Shown here in pieces: positions 51,823 through 62,772 of a stretch of 64,000 nt of DNA (positions are counted from its first letter, which is position 1; the number at the start of each line of letters is the position of its first letter). The DNA is from Acidobacteriota bacterium. Lineage in GTDB: Bacteria; Acidobacteriota; Vicinamibacteria; Vicinamibacterales; UBA8438. The position numbers were made by a program, and so were the translations under genes. Below the pieces are notes generated by a model that was not told the origin of the DNA, did no database searches, and saw nothing but the letters and a program-made list of their open reading frames with translations. Location: contig VXME01000040.1 of NCBI GenBank assembly GCA_009861545.1, forward strand, positions 98,130 through 162,129, given 5' to 3'.

Positions 51823-53142
51823 CTAGCGCCAGGGCATCAGCCCTTCGATCCACTGGATGCGCGTCAGGTCGTTGTAGATCACCGTGACCATCAACATCAT
51901 CAGGACCACGAAGCCGGCCAGCAGCATGCGCTCCTTGACACGCATGCTGAAATCGCGCCGCGCCACGCTCTCCATGCCCATGATGAAGATGTGGCCGCCG
52001 TCGAGGACCGGGATCGGCAGCAGGTTCAGTATGCCGAGGTTGAGCGAGATCATCGCCATGAGGCTGAAGAGCTGCACCCAACCCACCTGGGCGGCGCTGC
52101 CGGACAGTTGGGCGATGCCGACCGGACCGACGAGCTGCCGCGGCGAGGTCTCCGCGGTCAGCAGCCCCCAGAGGGTCTGGAAGATCAACCCGGACCACTC
52201 GTAGTTCCGCTCCAGACTCATGCCGAACGCCTCGATGAAGCCCGGCTCGACGATCCGCGTCTCGAACGGCCCGACCGTCATCCCGGTCAGTCCGATGTCG
52301 CCGCGCAGCGCGGGCGTGACACGGACCTCGAGCGGCTCGCCGGCGCGGCGAACGGTGAGGGTCAGCGGCACGTCGGGGCTGGCGTTGATACGCGCGATCA
52401 GCTCGGCATGGTCGACGCTCTCGCCGTCCACCGCCTCGATGACGTCGCGCGCCCGGAGCCCGGCCCGGTCCGCCGGCTCGTTCGGCATGACCTGCACGAC
52501 CTGCGGGTGCACCGCCGGCCCGATGCCGAGATCGCCCATCTCGAAGCTCGTCTGGGCGTCCGGGGTCACCTGCAGGGTCCGTTCCCGCCCCTCCACACCG
52601 CGCACCACGATGGGGATCTCGCGCTCCGCGCGGGGCAGAACCTCCATGAACAGCGCGTTCCAGGTCTCGACGGCGCGGCCCGCGACGCTCACGATCCGCT
52701 CGCCGGGGGCGATGCCGGCGCGCGCGGCGGGAGAATCCTCCATCACGCGCCCGACGACGGGCGGCTCCTCCTCGTACGCGGGCTCCTCGGCTCCCTGATA
52801 GAGCACGAGCCACATGACGAGCACGGCGAGGACGAGATTCATCGCCGGCCCCATGATGAGCACCAGGAAGCGCTCCCACTTGGTCTTCGACATGAACTCG
52901 TCGGGGGCGCCGCTGCGATTCTCCTCCCCGTGCTCGCCGGCCATCTTCACGTAGCCGCCGAGTGGTATCGCGCTGACGCAGTACTCGGTGTCTCCGCGCG
53001 TGGCCTTGAGAATCTTCGGCCCGAACCCGAGCGAGAACGTCAGGACCCGGACACCGAGGCGGCGGGCCATCAGAAAGTGCCCCAGCTCGTGCACGAAGAC
53101 GAGCACGCCGAGAACGAAAAGGAAGGCAAGCAGGGTGGTCAA
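51823..53142 (-). CDS. rseP: site-2 membrane protease RseP
   Basis: The 439-residue protein has the zinc site H18-E-x-x-H22 in the first membrane helix, two PDZ domains (about residues 125-205 and 210-285, with I-A-P-G-E-R-I and L-R-A-R-D-V-I-E-A-V-D-G), and the L-N-L-L-P-I-P-V-L-D-G-G-H motif with the third ligand Asp near residue 380. RseP cleaves anti-sigma factors and signal-peptide remnants in the inner membrane. It stands downstream of dxr, the usual neighbour. The end (CGC-TAG-CGCGAC) matches that of murJ. Confidence 0.94.
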   Translation of the reverse strand: MTTLLAFLFVLGVLVFVHELGHFLMARRLGVRVLTFSLGFGPKILKATRGDTEYCVSAIPLGGYVKMAGEHGEENRSGAPDEFMSKTKWERFLVLIMGPAMNLVLAVLVMWLVLYQGAEEPAYEEEPPVVGRVMEDSPAARAGIAPGERIVSVAGRAVETWNALFMEVLPRAEREIPIVVRGVEGRERTLQVTPDAQTSFEMGDLGIGPAVHPQVVQVMPNEPADRAGLRARDVIEAVDGESVDHAELIARINASPDVPLTLTVRRAGEPLEVRVTPALRGDIGLTGMTVGPFETRIVEPGFIEAFGMSLERNYEWSGLIFQTLWGLLTAETSPRQLVGPVGIAQLSGSAAQVGWVQLFSLMAMISLNLGILNLLPIPVLDGGHIFIMGMESVARRDFSMRVKERMLLAGFVVLMMLMVTVIYNDLTRIQWIEGLMPWR

Positions 53143-53178
53143 GGTTCGGTCACCCGATCTGTACGAGTTTCTTCGATT

Positions 53179-54342
53179 CTACCCGCCAGCGACCGACGAC
53201 GAAAAGCTGCGCGCCCAGGCGTCCACCTCGCGAACCTCGGCCAACGCGGCCGGCTCGGCCGGCGCGCGCCCCGCCGCGGCGTCGAGAGTGGTCTCGATCA
53301 CGCGCGGAATGGCGGTGAACGGGAGCCGGCGCTCCAGGAACGCCGCCACCGCCACCTCGTTCGCCGCGTTGAGAACGGCGGGAAGCGACGTCCCGGCGCG
53401 CAGCGCGTGGTAGGCCAGCCCGAGACACGGAAAGCGGTCGGTGTCGGGAGGCTGGAAGTCGAGCGGTCCGCAAGCGGCCAGATCGAGCGCCGGCAGCGGC
53501 GCAGGCCAGCGCTCCGGGTGGGAAAAAGCGTACTGGATGGGCAGACGCATGTCGGTGACGCCGAGCTGCGCGATCACCGATCCGTCACGGAGTTCCACCA
53601 GCGAATGCACGACCGACTGCGGATGGACCACCACGTCGATGCGATCGGGCGGCGCGTCGAAGAGCCAGCGAGCCTCGATCACCTCGAGCCCCTTGTTCAT
53701 CAGCGTCGCGGAATCGATAGTGATCTTCGGTCCCATCGACCACGTCGGATGGCGCAGGGCGTCCTCCGGCGTCACCGCCGCCAGCTCCGCGGCGGACCGC
53801 CCGCGGAACGGACCGCCCGACGCGGTCAGGATGTAGCGGAGCACATCGTTCGGCGCGCGCCCGTCGACGCACTGGTGGATGGCGTTGTGCTCGCTGTCGA
53901 CCGGGAGAATCGCCACGCCCCGGCGCCGGGCCGCCTCGACCATGAGCCGGCCGGCCATCACCAGCACTTCCTTGTTGGCCAGCGCCACCGTCTTGCCCGC
54001 CTCGATGGCGGCCAGCGTGGCGCCGAGCGCCGCCGTCCCGGCCGAGGCACAGAGCACGAGATCCGCACGCGGATGCGTGGCCACCCGCACGAGCCCGTCC
54101 TCGCCGCTTCCGGCGTCGGCGGCGGCGGGCAGCGCTCCGGACACCCGTAGCCGATCCAGCGCCTCGTCGTCCGCCAGGGCCACCACGGCAGGCCGCAGGT
54201 CGGCGACCTGTTCGGCGAACCGCTCGACGTTGCGCCCGGCCGCAAGGCCGACGACCTCCAGGCGCTCGGGATGCGCGGCCACCACCGAGAGCGCGCTCCG
54301 GCCGATGGAGCCGGTCGAGCCGAGAATGGCGATCCGCTTCAC
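53179..54342 (-). CDS. dxr: 1-deoxy-D-xylulose 5-phosphate reductoisomerase
   Basis: The 387-residue protein starts K-R-I-A-I-L-G-S-T-G-S-I-G-R-S-A-L (NADPH site). N-K-E-V-L-V, P-V-D-S-E-H-N-A-I-H-Q, A-S-G-G-P-F-R and P-T-W-S-M-G-P-K-I-T-I-D-S-A-T-L-M-N-K-G-L-E are the catalytic and metal-binding blocks. It makes 2-C-methylerythritol 4-phosphate, the committed step of the MEP pathway. The GTG start overlaps the cdsA stop (GTGA). Confidence 0.96.
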   Translation of the reverse strand: MKRIAILGSTGSIGRSALSVVAAHPERLEVVGLAAGRNVERFAEQVADLRPAVVALADDEALDRLRVSGALPAAADAGSGEDGLVRVATHPRADLVLCASAGTAALGATLAAIEAGKTVALANKEVLVMAGRLMVEAARRRGVAILPVDSEHNAIHQCVDGRAPNDVLRYILTASGGPFRGRSAAELAAVTPEDALRHPTWSMGPKITIDSATLMNKGLEVIEARWLFDAPPDRIDVVVHPQSVVHSLVELRDGSVIAQLGVTDMRLPIQYAFSHPERWPAPLPALDLAACGPLDFQPPDTDRFPCLGLAYHALRAGTSLPAVLNAANEVAVAAFLERRLPFTAIPRVIETTLDAAAGRAPAEPAALAEVREVDAWARSFSSSVAGG

Positions 54343-55129
54343 GGCAGGCGCCCCCCGGCGAACGTCACCACGGTGTAGTAGACCGGCGCGGCGAACAGCA
54401 GCGCGTCTATCCGGTCGAGCACCCCGCCGTGCCCCGGAATGAGAGCCGAGGAGTCCTTGACCCCGGACGAGCGCTTCAGGTGCGACTCGAACAGATCGCC
54501 GGCCATGCCCGCCGCCCCGAGCGTCATGCCGAGGACGACGCGGGCGGGAGCATCCAGGCCGGGCAACCACCACGCCCCGGCGCAGGCAACCGTCAGCGCG
54601 GCCGCGACGAAGCCGCACACCGCTCCCTCGACCGTCTTGCCGGGGCTCACCGCGGGCGCGAGCCGTCTGCTTCCGAACCGGCGCCCTCCGTAGTACTGCA
54701 ATGTGTCGCTCGCGACGATCGTCGCAATCAACAACAGCACGACTTCGCGGCCCGCGTCCACCAGGAGCGCCGCGATTGCGCCGACGGGCAGCCCCAAGTA
54801 GAGCAGGGGGAAGGCCGCGGCCCCGGCGGCGGCCAGCGCACCTTCGCGGCGGGTCTCGGCGAGCACCGCCACCGCGATCAGCAGCCCGCCGGCCATTGCG
54901 ACCACCACGAGCGCGCCGGGAGCCAGGACGACCGCCCCCGCAGTCGCCAGCGTCGCCACGCCGCTGGGGACCGTGGGGAACGACGTCCCCGCGGATCGCG
55001 CCAAGCCGACGTACTCCACGAACGCCAGCAGCAGCACGCAGCCGGCCAGCACGACCGCGGCGGCCGGCGGAAGGAACCAGATACCGCCCACGAAGAGAGC
55101 GCCAAGCGCGACGCCGCTGAGGACTCTGG

Positions 55130-55133
<4 letters not shown>
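54339..55133 (-). CDS. cdsA: phosphatidate cytidylyltransferase
   Basis: The 264-residue membrane protein has about eight hydrophobic segments and the CDP-diglyceride synthase signature S-H-L-K-R-S-S-G-V-K-D-S-S-A-L-I-P-G-H-G near the C-terminus, preceded by S-D-T-L-Q-Y-Y-G-G-R-R-F-G. It makes CDP-diacylglycerol for phospholipids. It overlaps uppS (ATGA-type) and dxr by 4 bp each. Confidence 0.95.
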
Positions 55134-55924
<791 letters not shown>

Positions 55925-55941
55925 TCTGTTCCTATGATAAA

Positions 55942-56709
55942 TCAGTAGTCGACGGCGACCAGGAACAGTCCGTGCGGCGGCGCCGTCGGCCCCGCGCGCT
56001 CCCGCGACCGCGACGCCAGGATCGCTCGGACCTGGGTCGCCGGGACGCGGCCGGATCCGACCGCGACGAGGGTGCCGACCATGATCCGCACCATGTGCCT
56101 GAGGAAGCCGTCTCCGACGACGTCTATCGTCAGTCCCGGCTTCCCGGCCGGCGACGGCGCGCCGAGAACGATGTTCGCGGGCTCGACGGACACGGACCGT
56201 ACGGTCCGTACCGACGATGCCACCTCCGTCCCCACGGCCTGGAACGCCGCGAAGTCGTGACGCCCTCCGAACGCCGCCGCGGCGGCGCGCATGGCCTCGA
56301 CGTCGAGCGCGGGCCGGACGTGCCAGGCATAGCGCCGGCCGAACGGGCTCGCGACGGCCCCGGAGACCAGGTTGTACCGGTAGGTCTTGCGGCGCGCCGC
56401 GTAGCGCGCGTGGAAGCCGGCGGACGCCGCCTCGGCCGCGAGCACGCGGATGTCGGGCGGCAGCTTCGCGTTGACCGCCCGGACGAGGGCGGGCGTCTCG
56501 ATGGCGTGCGCAAGCTGCACGCCGGCCACCTGTCCGAGCGCGTGTACGCCGGCGTCGGTACGTCCCGCACCGACGGCGACCACCGCCCGCCCCTCGATCT
56601 CCGCGAGCGCCCGCTCCACCTCGCCCTGTATGGAGCGTCCCCGCGCCTGGCGCTGCCAGCCCACGTAGTCGGTCCCGTCGTAGGCGAGAGTGAGCTTGAT
56701 GGTGCGCAT
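55942..56709 (-). CDS. truA: tRNA pseudouridine(38-40) synthase TruA
   Basis: The 255-residue protein starts K-L-T-L-A-Y-D-G-T-D-Y-V-G-W-Q-R-Q and has the catalytic Asp52 in G-A-G-R-T-D-A-G-V-H-A-L-G-Q. F-L-R-H-M-V-R-I-M-V-G-T-L near the end is also typical. It isomerises uridines 38-40 of the tRNA anticodon stem. It is the first gene of truA-uppS-cdsA-dxr-rseP. TATACT (56731-56726), 16 bp before the ATG, is the likely -10 box. Confidence 0.95.
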   Translation of the reverse strand: MRTIKLTLAYDGTDYVGWQRQARGRSIQGEVERALAEIEGRAVVAVGAGRTDAGVHALGQVAGVQLAHAIETPALVRAVNAKLPPDIRVLAAEAASAGFHARYAARRKTYRYNLVSGAVASPFGRRYAWHVRPALDVEAMRAAAAAFGGRHDFAAFQAVGTEVASSVRTVRSVSVEPANIVLGAPSPAGKPGLTIDVVGDGFLRHMVRIMVGTLVAVGSGRVPATQVRAILASRSRERAGPTAPPHGLFLVAVDY

Positions 56710-56813
56710 CGCTGGCGCGCGAGCAAGTATACAGAGGCGCTTTGATAGCGCCGCCGAACCCGTCGCGAGCTCCGTGTTCGGCCCCAGCCCCACCGCCCCA
56801 GGAATCTGCACCG

Positions 56814-56832
56814 CGCAACGCACTGCGTTGCG
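56814..56832. repeat. 19-bp perfect palindrome upstream of the GT2 gene
   Basis: CGCAACGCA, a central C and TGCGTTGCG form a perfect dyad 19 bp before TAGACT (56851-56856), a possible -10 box of the glycosyltransferase gene. It may be an operator or the terminator-like end of a small intergenic element. Confidence 0.45.
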
Positions 56833-56869
56833 TTCTGCGGCGCAGGCTCCTAGACTCGGGCCTGTTCCC

Positions 56870-57634
56870 ATGCCCCGCCTCTCGGTGGTCGTGATCACGA
56901 GAAACGAAGCCGGCAACATTCGCGCCGCGCTCCGATCGGTCCGCTGGGCCGACGAGCTGGTCGTGGTCGATTCCGGGAGCACCGACGACACCATGCGCAT
57001 CGCGCGCGAGATCGCGGACCGCGTCACCACGCGCGAGTGGGCCGGCTACGGCGCACAGAAGAACCATGCGACGGGGCTTGCGGCGCACGACTGGGTGCTG
57101 TCGCTCGACGCCGACGAACGCGTCTCGCCTTCTCTCGCGCACGAGATTCAGGCGCTGCTGCGCCACGAGCCGGCTGCGCGCGGGTACCGCATTCCGCGCG
57201 TGACGCGCTATCTCGGCCGTTGGATCCGTTCCACCGACTGGCACCCCGACCTCCCGTTGCGCCTCTACGACCGCCGCAACGCCCGCTGGAACGAACGGCT
57301 GGTGCACGAGTCGGTCGCGGTCGACGGTCCCGTGGACCGGTTGCAGGGAGAGCTGGAGCACCACGCGTACCGCGACGTCTCCCACCACCTGCAGACCATC
57401 GACCGCTACACCACGCTCGCGGCCCGCCAGATGCACCGCGACGGGCGCCGCGCCGGATGGGTGGATGTGGCCGCCCGCCCCCTCGCGGCGTTCCTGCGCA
57501 ACTACGTCGTCCGGCGCGGCGTGCGCGATGGCATGCACGGATTGATCATCTCCATGCTGAACGCCGGCTACGTCTTCCTCAAGTTCGTGAAACTGTGGGA
57601 GCGCCAACGCGGCGGCGGGAGCGACCGCGACTGA
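56870..57634 (+). CDS. family 2 glycosyltransferase (WaaE/KdtX-like)
   Basis: The 254-residue protein begins R-L-S-V-V-V-I-T-R-N-E-A-G-N-I and has V-V-V-D-S-G-S-T-D-D-T, the metal-binding L-S-L-D-A-D-E-R-V, W-H-P-D-L-P-L-R-L-Y-D and E-L-E-H-H-A-Y. These match the GT2 group that adds glucose or heptose to the LPS core. It is followed 26 bp later by a GT4 gene, suggesting a small LPS or glycan operon. Confidence 0.88.
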   Translation: MPRLSVVVITRNEAGNIRAALRSVRWADELVVVDSGSTDDTMRIAREIADRVTTREWAGYGAQKNHATGLAAHDWVLSLDADERVSPSLAHEIQALLRHEPAARGYRIPRVTRYLGRWIRSTDWHPDLPLRLYDRRNARWNERLVHESVAVDGPVDRLQGELEHHAYRDVSHHLQTIDRYTTLAARQMHRDGRRAGWVDVAARPLAAFLRNYVVRRGVRDGMHGLIISMLNAGYVFLKFVKLWERQRGGGSDRD

Positions 57635-57660
57635 CCGCGGTGAGCCGGAACGCCTCAGCG

Positions 57661-58791
57661 ATGTTCTCTCTGCATGTCGACACGGCCCGCACGTGGCGCG
57701 GCGGGCAGCACCAGGCGCTGCTGACGGTGCGCGGCCTGCGCCGGCGAGGCGAGCGCGCCGCCCTGGCCGCCCAACCGCGGGGCGAGTTGTTCCGGCGCGC
57801 GGCGGAGGGCGGCGACCTGCACGCACTCGCGCCGCGCGGGGATCTGGACCTGCGCGCCGCCTGGAGACTCTCCCGCCTGGTCCGCGACCTCGCGCCGGAC
57901 GTGATCCATGCCCACGACGCCCACGCGATCGCCATGGCGGCACTCGCCCGGACGCTGGCGGGACGGCGCGCGGCGCCGCCCCTGATCGCCTCCCGCCGCG
58001 TCGACTTCCACGTCCGCGGCAACGCCTTCTCCCGCTGGAAGTACCGCCAGGTGGACCGCTTCATCTGCGCGTCGTCCGCCATCCGGGACATGCTGGCCGC
58101 CGACGGCGTGCCGGCGGCGCGGACCACCGTGGTGCACGAGGGAATCGACATCGACCGGATCGAACGGGCGCCACGCCTCGATCTCCACCGCGAGTTCGAT
58201 CTGCCTCCGGGCTGCCCGGTCGCGGGCAACGTCGCCGCGCTCGTGCCGCACAAGGGCCAGCGCCATCTGGTCGACGCCGCGGCGCAGCTCGTTCGCGAGA
58301 TCCCCGACGCACGGGTCCTGATCGTCGGCGCCGGGGAGCTCGCGGGCGCGCTCGCGCGTCAGATCCGGCGCCTGCGCCTGGAAGGCCGCGTGATTCTCAC
58401 CGGGTTCCGATCCGACGTGCCGTCCGTGCTGAAGGGACTCGATCTCTTCGTCATGAGCTCGATCACCGAAGGGCTCGGCACTTCCGTCCTGGACGCGATG
58501 GCGGCCGGGCTGGCCGTGGTCGGCACCCGCGCCGGAGGCATCCCCGAGAGTGTCGTGGAGGGGGAAACGGGACTGCTCGCGCCGCCGGGCGACGCCCCCG
58601 CGATGGCGCGGGCCATGGCCTGCCTGCTGCGCAACACCGTCGAGCGGAGGGCATTCGGCGCCGCGGGGCGCCGGCGCGCCCGTGCCGCCTTCAGCGCGGA
58701 GCGGATGGTCGGCGAGACCGCGGCGGTCTACGCCGCGGTGGCGGGAACCGGCCCGGCGGCGAACCGTGCCGACCCACCGGGTACGCCGTGA
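57661..58791 (+). CDS. family 4 glycosyltransferase (GT-B fold)
   Basis: The 376-residue protein has an N-terminal acceptor domain (W-R-G-G-Q-H-Q-A-L-L, D-V-I-H-A-H-D-A-H) and a C-terminal GT4 domain (N-V-A-A-L-V-P-H-K-G-Q, L-I-V-G-A-G-E-L, and the E-x7-E motif in S-S-I-T-E-G-L-G-T-S-V-L-D-A-M-A-A-G). The sugar donor is not predictable. Starts are possible at GTG 57640 or ATG 57661; neither has a clear ribosome site. Confidence 0.87.
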   Translation: MFSLHVDTARTWRGGQHQALLTVRGLRRRGERAALAAQPRGELFRRAAEGGDLHALAPRGDLDLRAAWRLSRLVRDLAPDVIHAHDAHAIAMAALARTLAGRRAAPPLIASRRVDFHVRGNAFSRWKYRQVDRFICASSAIRDMLAADGVPAARTTVVHEGIDIDRIERAPRLDLHREFDLPPGCPVAGNVAALVPHKGQRHLVDAAAQLVREIPDARVLIVGAGELAGALARQIRRLRLEGRVILTGFRSDVPSVLKGLDLFVMSSITEGLGTSVLDAMAAGLAVVGTRAGGIPESVVEGETGLLAPPGDAPAMARAMACLLRNTVERRAFGAAGRRRARAAFSAERMVGETAAVYAAVAGTGPAANRADPPGTP

Positions 58792-58849
58792 ATCCAGGGC
58801 ACGGGAAGAACGTCGGAGACCGCGCCGCGGACGAGCGGCCCTTCCCGGG

Positions 58850-60178
58850 TCAGGGCGCCGGCCACGCCAGCGCCGCCGCCTCGGGCACCGTCTCGTTGAT
58901 GTAGACGACCCGCCCCCCGACGACGGTGGCGGCCACCGCGCCGCGCAACCGCCAGCCGTCGAAGGGCGTGTTGCGCGCCTTCGAGCGGAACCGGTCGGCG
59001 GCCACCTCCACCGCGGTGTCCGGCGCGAGGATCGTGATGTCGGCCGCTGCGCCGGGCTTCAGCGTCCCGCCCTCGACTCCCAGGATCCGTGCCGGATTCG
59101 GCGCGTAGAGCTCGACGAGACGGCTCATCGACAGCACGCCGCGATGAACGAGGCGATCCAGCGAAAGCGACACCGCCGTCTCCAGACCGATGATGCCGAA
59201 CGGCGCCCGGTCGAACTCCACCGCCTTCTCGTCGGCGTGGTGGGGCGCGTGGTCGGTGGCGATGGCGTCGATGCTGCCGTCCGCGAGCCCTTCCAGCATC
59301 GCATCGCGGTCCGCGGCGGCGCGCAAGGGCGGGTTCATCTTGAAGTTGGTGTCGTAGCGCAGGTCCTCGTCGGTCAGGATGAAATGGTGCGGGGTCACCT
59401 CGCACGTCACCGCGATGCCGCGCTCCTTGCCCGAGCGCACCGCGCGCAGCGACTCTCCGGCGCTCATGTGCGCCACGTGGACCGCCCCGCCGGTCAGCCC
59501 GCTCAGGCTGACGTCCCGCTCGACCATGATCGATTCGGTCTCTCCGGGCTGGCCGCGCAGACCGAGGGCGGACGCGCGATGACCTTCGTGCACGACGCAG
59601 CCGGCCGCCAGCGAAGGCTCCTCGCAGTGGTTGATGACCGGCATCCCGAACATCGACACGTACTCGAGCGCCCGCCGCATGAGAAGCGCGTCGGCAACCG
59701 GATGACCATCGTCGGAGATGCCCACGCAGCCGGCCTCGCGGAGAGCCCGGATCTCGGTCATCCGCTCCCCCTGCGAGCCCACCGACACCGCGCCGATCGG
59801 ATAGACCCTGGCGAGCCCGGCGTCGGCCGCCTTGCGGACGATCTCCTCGGTGACGCCGACATGGTCGTTGACCGGATCGGTGTTCGGCATGCAGGCCGCC
59901 GCCGCGAACCCCCCCGCCACGGCGGCGGCAACGCCGCTCGCGATCGACTCCTTGTGCTCCTGCCCCGGCTCCCGGAAGTGGACGTGCATGTCGATGAAGC
60001 CGGGACAGACGACGAACCCGGCCGGCACCTCCACCGGCGCCGCGCCGTCGAGCGGGAGGTCGGCGCCGACCGCCGCCACCCGTCCCCCCTCGTCGATGCG
60101 GACATCCACCACACCGTTGATTCCCTGCACGGGGTCGACGACCTGCCCGCCCTTGAGAACGACCGCCTGCATCGTCAT
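58850..60178 (-). CDS. pyrC: dihydroorotase
   Basis: The 442-residue protein is a class I (PyrC/AllB-like) amidohydrolase: zinc H-x-H in [24 protein letters not shown], and A-T-D-H-A-P-H-H. All metal ligands are present, so it should be active rather than a structural pseudo-dihydroorotase. It closes carbamoyl aspartate to dihydroorotate. It overlaps pyrB by 4 bp and is last in pyrR-pyrB-pyrC. Confidence 0.94.
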   Translation of the reverse strand: MTMQAVVLKGGQVVDPVQGINGVVDVRIDEGGRVAAVGADLPLDGAAPVEVPAGFVVCPGFIDMHVHFREPGQEHKESIASGVAAAVAGGFAAAACMPNTDPVNDHVGVTEEIVRKAADAGLARVYPIGAVSVGSQGERMTEIRALREAGCVGISDDGHPVADALLMRRALEYVSMFGMPVINHCEEPSLAAGCVVHEGHRASALGLRGQPGETESIMVERDVSLSGLTGGAVHVAHMSAGESLRAVRSGKERGIAVTCEVTPHHFILTDEDLRYDTNFKMNPPLRAAADRDAMLEGLADGSIDAIATDHAPHHADEKAVEFDRAPFGIIGLETAVSLSLDRLVHRGVLSMSRLVELYAPNPARILGVEGGTLKPGAAADITILAPDTAVEVAADRFRSKARNTPFDGWRLRGAVAATVVGGRVVYINETVPEAAALAWPAP

Positions 60179-61170
60179 TCCGCTCCTTCGTCCGCATCGG
60201 ATCCGGCCAGCAGATAGAGCACCGCCATCCGCACCGCGACGCCGTTCGCCACCTGCTCGAGGATGACCGACACCGGACCGTCCGCCACGTCGGAGGCGAT
60301 CTCGACGCCGCGGTTCATCGGCCCCGGATGCATCACGATGACGTCGGGCCTGGCGCGCTGGAGCCGTTCCGCCGTCAGCCCGAAGGTGGTGAAGTACTCG
60401 CGGCGCGAAGGGAAGAAGTGGCCCTGCATCCGTTCCGCCTGCACGCGCAGCAACATCACCACGTCCGCATCCTCCAGCGCCCGGTCGAGCGACGTGGTCG
60501 CCCGCACGCCGAAGCCCTCGACACCGGGCAGCATCAGCGTACGCGGGCCGCAGACCCAGACGTCGGCTCCGAGAGCGGACAGCAGCAGCATGTTCGACCG
60601 CAGCACCCGACTGTGCAGGAGGTCGCCGACGATGGCGACCTTGAGTCCCTCGAAGCGGGTCTTGTGCTCGCGGATCGTGAATGCGTCGAGCAGCGCCTGG
60701 GTAGGATGCTCGTGCATGCCGTCGCCCGCGTTGATGACCCGCGCGTCGCAGGCGCCGGCCAGCAGGTGGCAGGCGCCGGACGCGGCATGCCGCAGGACGA
60801 CCATGTCCGGCGCCATCGCCTCGAGCGTGCGCGCGGTATCGACCAGCGTCTCCCCTTTCAGCAGGCTGGACGTGCCGCCCGCGATGTTGAGGGTATCGGC
60901 GCTGAGACGCTTCTCGGCGATCTCGAAGGACGTGCGCGTCCGCGTGCTCGGCTCCAGGAACAGGTTCACGACGGTGGCGCCCCGCAGCGTCGGCACCTTC
61001 TTGATGCGTCGGGCGCCGACCTCCTTCATCGCCTCGGCCGAGTCGAGGATGAGCAGGATCTCCTCCCGACTCAGATCGCCGGCGCTCAGCAGGTGCTTCG
61101 ACCGCAGTCTCGCCGCCGGCTCCACCTGCCCGCCCGCCACCGGTTCACGCGCGTCGCGAGCGACGTTCAT
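60175..61170 (-). CDS. pyrB: aspartate carbamoyltransferase catalytic subunit
   Basis: The 331-residue protein has the carbamoyl-phosphate motif [13 protein letters not shown], the H-P-T-Q-A-L-L-D block and the C-terminal [10 protein letters not shown]. No pyrI regulatory subunit is adjacent, so control is probably through PyrR and by association with PyrC. It overlaps pyrR and pyrC by 4 bp each. Confidence 0.95.
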   Translation of the reverse strand: MNVARDAREPVAGGQVEPAARLRSKHLLSAGDLSREEILLILDSAEAMKEVGARRIKKVPTLRGATVVNLFLEPSTRTRTSFEIAEKRLSADTLNIAGGTSSLLKGETLVDTARTLEAMAPDMVVLRHAASGACHLLAGACDARVINAGDGMHEHPTQALLDAFTIREHKTRFEGLKVAIVGDLLHSRVLRSNMLLLSALGADVWVCGPRTLMLPGVEGFGVRATTSLDRALEDADVVMLLRVQAERMQGHFFPSRREYFTTFGLTAERLQRARPDVIVMHPGPMNRGVEIASDVADGPVSVILEQVANGVAVRMAVLYLLAGSDADEGAE

Positions 61171-61748
61171 GGCGCGACTTCCCCGGTCCCAGGTGCGTGT
61201 CCCTCCTCGTGTTCGCCGATCCCGCCGATCGCCACCTCGTCCACACCGTCCTGCTCGATCAACTTCACCTGCACGCTCTGGCGGGCCGAGGTCGGCACGT
61301 TCTTCCCCACGTAGTCGGCCCTGATCGGCAGCTCCCGGTGACCTCTATCGACCATCACCACGAGCTGGATGCTCCGCGGGCGCCCGAAGTCGATGAGCGC
61401 GTCGAGAGCGGCGCGCGTCGTACGGCCGGTATACAGCACGTCGTCGACGAGCAGGATGCGCCGATCATCGATGGAGAAGGGAATCTCGGTGCGCCGCAGC
61501 ACCGGCTGCGGCCCGACCGCGTGCCGCATCAGATCGTCGCGGTACAACGTGATGTCGAGCGCGCCGGTCGGCACCTCGCGGCCGGCTATCTCCAGCAGGG
61601 TACGGGCGAGCCGCTGCGCGATCGGGACTCCGCGGCGCCGGATGCCGACGAGAGCGACATCGCCGACGCCCCGGTTGCGCTCCACGATCTCGTGCGCGAT
61701 GCGCACGAGGGCGCGCTGAATCCCGTCCGCTTCCATCACCAGCGGCAT
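61167..61748 (-). CDS. pyrR: PyrR, pyrimidine operon regulator / uracil phosphoribosyltransferase
   Basis: The 193-residue protein has the phosphoribosyltransferase PRPP loop [21 protein letters not shown] near the start and [14 protein letters not shown]. PyrR binds pyr mRNA when UMP is high and attenuates expression. Start ATG 61748 is chosen over 61736 because it keeps the usual short tail before R-I-A-H-E-I. A 110-nt leader with a PyrR-type hairpin precedes it. Confidence 0.94.
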   Translation of the reverse strand: MPLVMEADGIQRALVRIAHEIVERNRGVGDVALVGIRRRGVPIAQRLARTLLEIAGREVPTGALDITLYRDDLMRHAVGPQPVLRRTEIPFSIDDRRILLVDDVLYTGRTTRAALDALIDFGRPRSIQLVVMVDRGHRELPIRADYVGKNVPTSARQSVQVKLIEQDGVDEVAIGGIGEHEEGHAPGTGEVAP

Positions 61749-61822
61749 TGGATCGATCTCCGGACGCCGGACGAGCGGCAGGGAACAAGGAAGAACGGGC
61801 GCGCGGACTCTGCGGCTGGCAC

Positions 61823-61856
61823 CTCTTTGCGACCTCGCGGGGACGCGCTTAAAGAG
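61823..61856 (-). promoter_or_regulatory. candidate PyrR-binding RNA hairpin in the pyrR leader
   Basis: In the minus-strand RNA, CUCUUU (61856-61851) pairs with AAAGAG (61828-61823), and inside GCG pairs with CGC around CGUCCCCGCGAGGU. This contains CC-NGNGA-GG-Y of the known PyrR consensus (ARUCCNGNGAGGYU) with one extra C on the 5' side. GACUCU at the 5' end can instead pair with AGAGUC at 61811-61806, an alternative fold that would exclude the hairpin. Confidence 0.5.
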
Positions 61857-61864
61857 TCGGCAGG

Positions 61865-61893
61865 ATCGTAGCCCGGCCGTGCCGGCCGCGCAA
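61865..61893 (-). promoter_or_regulatory. promoter of the pyrR-pyrB-pyrC operon
   Basis: TTGCGC (61893-61888), a 17-bp spacer and TACGAT (61870-61865) on the minus strand. Transcription would start near 61858, directly at the 5' edge of the candidate PyrR hairpin. Confidence 0.6.
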
Positions 61894-61944
61894 GATCGCG
61901 CCCCGTCGGCGCGGCATCGCCCGGCCCGGGGCCCGGCCCTCGGG

Positions 61945-61950
61945 TATACT
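61945..61950 (+). promoter_or_regulatory. -10 box placed for a leaderless pyrK mRNA
   Basis: TATACT ends 6 bp before the GTG at 61957, so the first transcribed base would be the start codon. No ribosome site or -35 box is seen. Confidence 0.5.
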
Positions 61951-61956
61951 CCGCCG

Positions 61957-62772
61957 GTGGCCTCACCGGTCGATGTGGACGCCCGCATAGCGGCCAACCA
62001 CCGCCTCTCCGACGCGTACAACGTCCTGGAAATCGAAGCGCCGGCCATCGCCCGGCAGACCCGGCCGGGCCAGTTCGTGATGGTCAAGCGGGCACTCGGA
62101 CGCGAGCCCCTGCTCCGCCGGCCGTTCTCGGTCTTCGAAATCCTGCGCAACGCGCGGGGCGCCGTGACCGGTCTCTCGCTGCTCAGCAAGCAGGTGGGCG
62201 CCGTCACGCGCGATCTCTTTCAGGCCGAGCCGGGCGAACGGATCCGCTGCCTCGGACCGCTCGGCACCCCGTTCTCGGTCGTCGGTCCGCCGACGCATGC
62301 CTGGATGGTGGCCGGCGGGGTCGGACTCGCGCCGTTCGCAACGCTGGCCGAGGCACTGCATGCGAACGGCGTCGACACGACGCTGTTCTACGGCGGACGG
62401 TCGAGCGAAGACCTGTACCGCGTCCCCTTCTTCGAGCGCCTCGGCGTACGAGTCGTCCTGGCCACCGAGGACGGAACGCGCGGCGAGGCAGGCCGGGTGA
62501 CGGCTCCTCTGCAGCGCGAGCTGGCTGCTGCCGGGGACCGCCCGGTGATGGTGTACGCCTGCGGACCGACCCCGATGATGCGCGCGGTGGCAGGGCTGGC
62601 GGCGGGCGCGGGCCGCCCGGTGCAGGTCTCGCTGGAACCGGTCATGGGATGCGGGCTCGGCGGCTGCTACAGTTGCGTGGTGCGGATCCTCGACGGCGCC
62701 CGTTTCGTCCGGGCCTGCCTGGAAGGGCCGGTCTTCGAGGGAAACCGGGTCTCGTGGGCCGACCTGACCTGA
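61957..62772 (+). CDS. pyrK: dihydroorotate dehydrogenase electron transfer subunit
   Basis: The 271-residue protein is a ferredoxin-reductase-like PyrK: FAD site R-R-P-F-S-V-F, NAD site [10 protein letters not shown] and a C-terminal [2Fe-2S] site with C-x4-C-x2-C ([10 protein letters not shown]) and a later Cys in [10 protein letters not shown]. It passes electrons from the class 1B dehydrogenase PyrD to NAD. The GTG at 61957 is chosen from the -10 box and the domain start. It overlaps pyrD by 19 bp. Confidence 0.93.
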   Translation: MASPVDVDARIAANHRLSDAYNVLEIEAPAIARQTRPGQFVMVKRALGREPLLRRPFSVFEILRNARGAVTGLSLLSKQVGAVTRDLFQAEPGERIRCLGPLGTPFSVVGPPTHAWMVAGGVGLAPFATLAEALHANGVDTTLFYGGRSSEDLYRVPFFERLGVRVVLATEDGTRGEAGRVTAPLQRELAAAGDRPVMVYACGPTPMMRAVAGLAAGAGRPVQVSLEPVMGCGLGGCYSCVVRILDGARFVRACLEGPVFEGNRVSWADLT

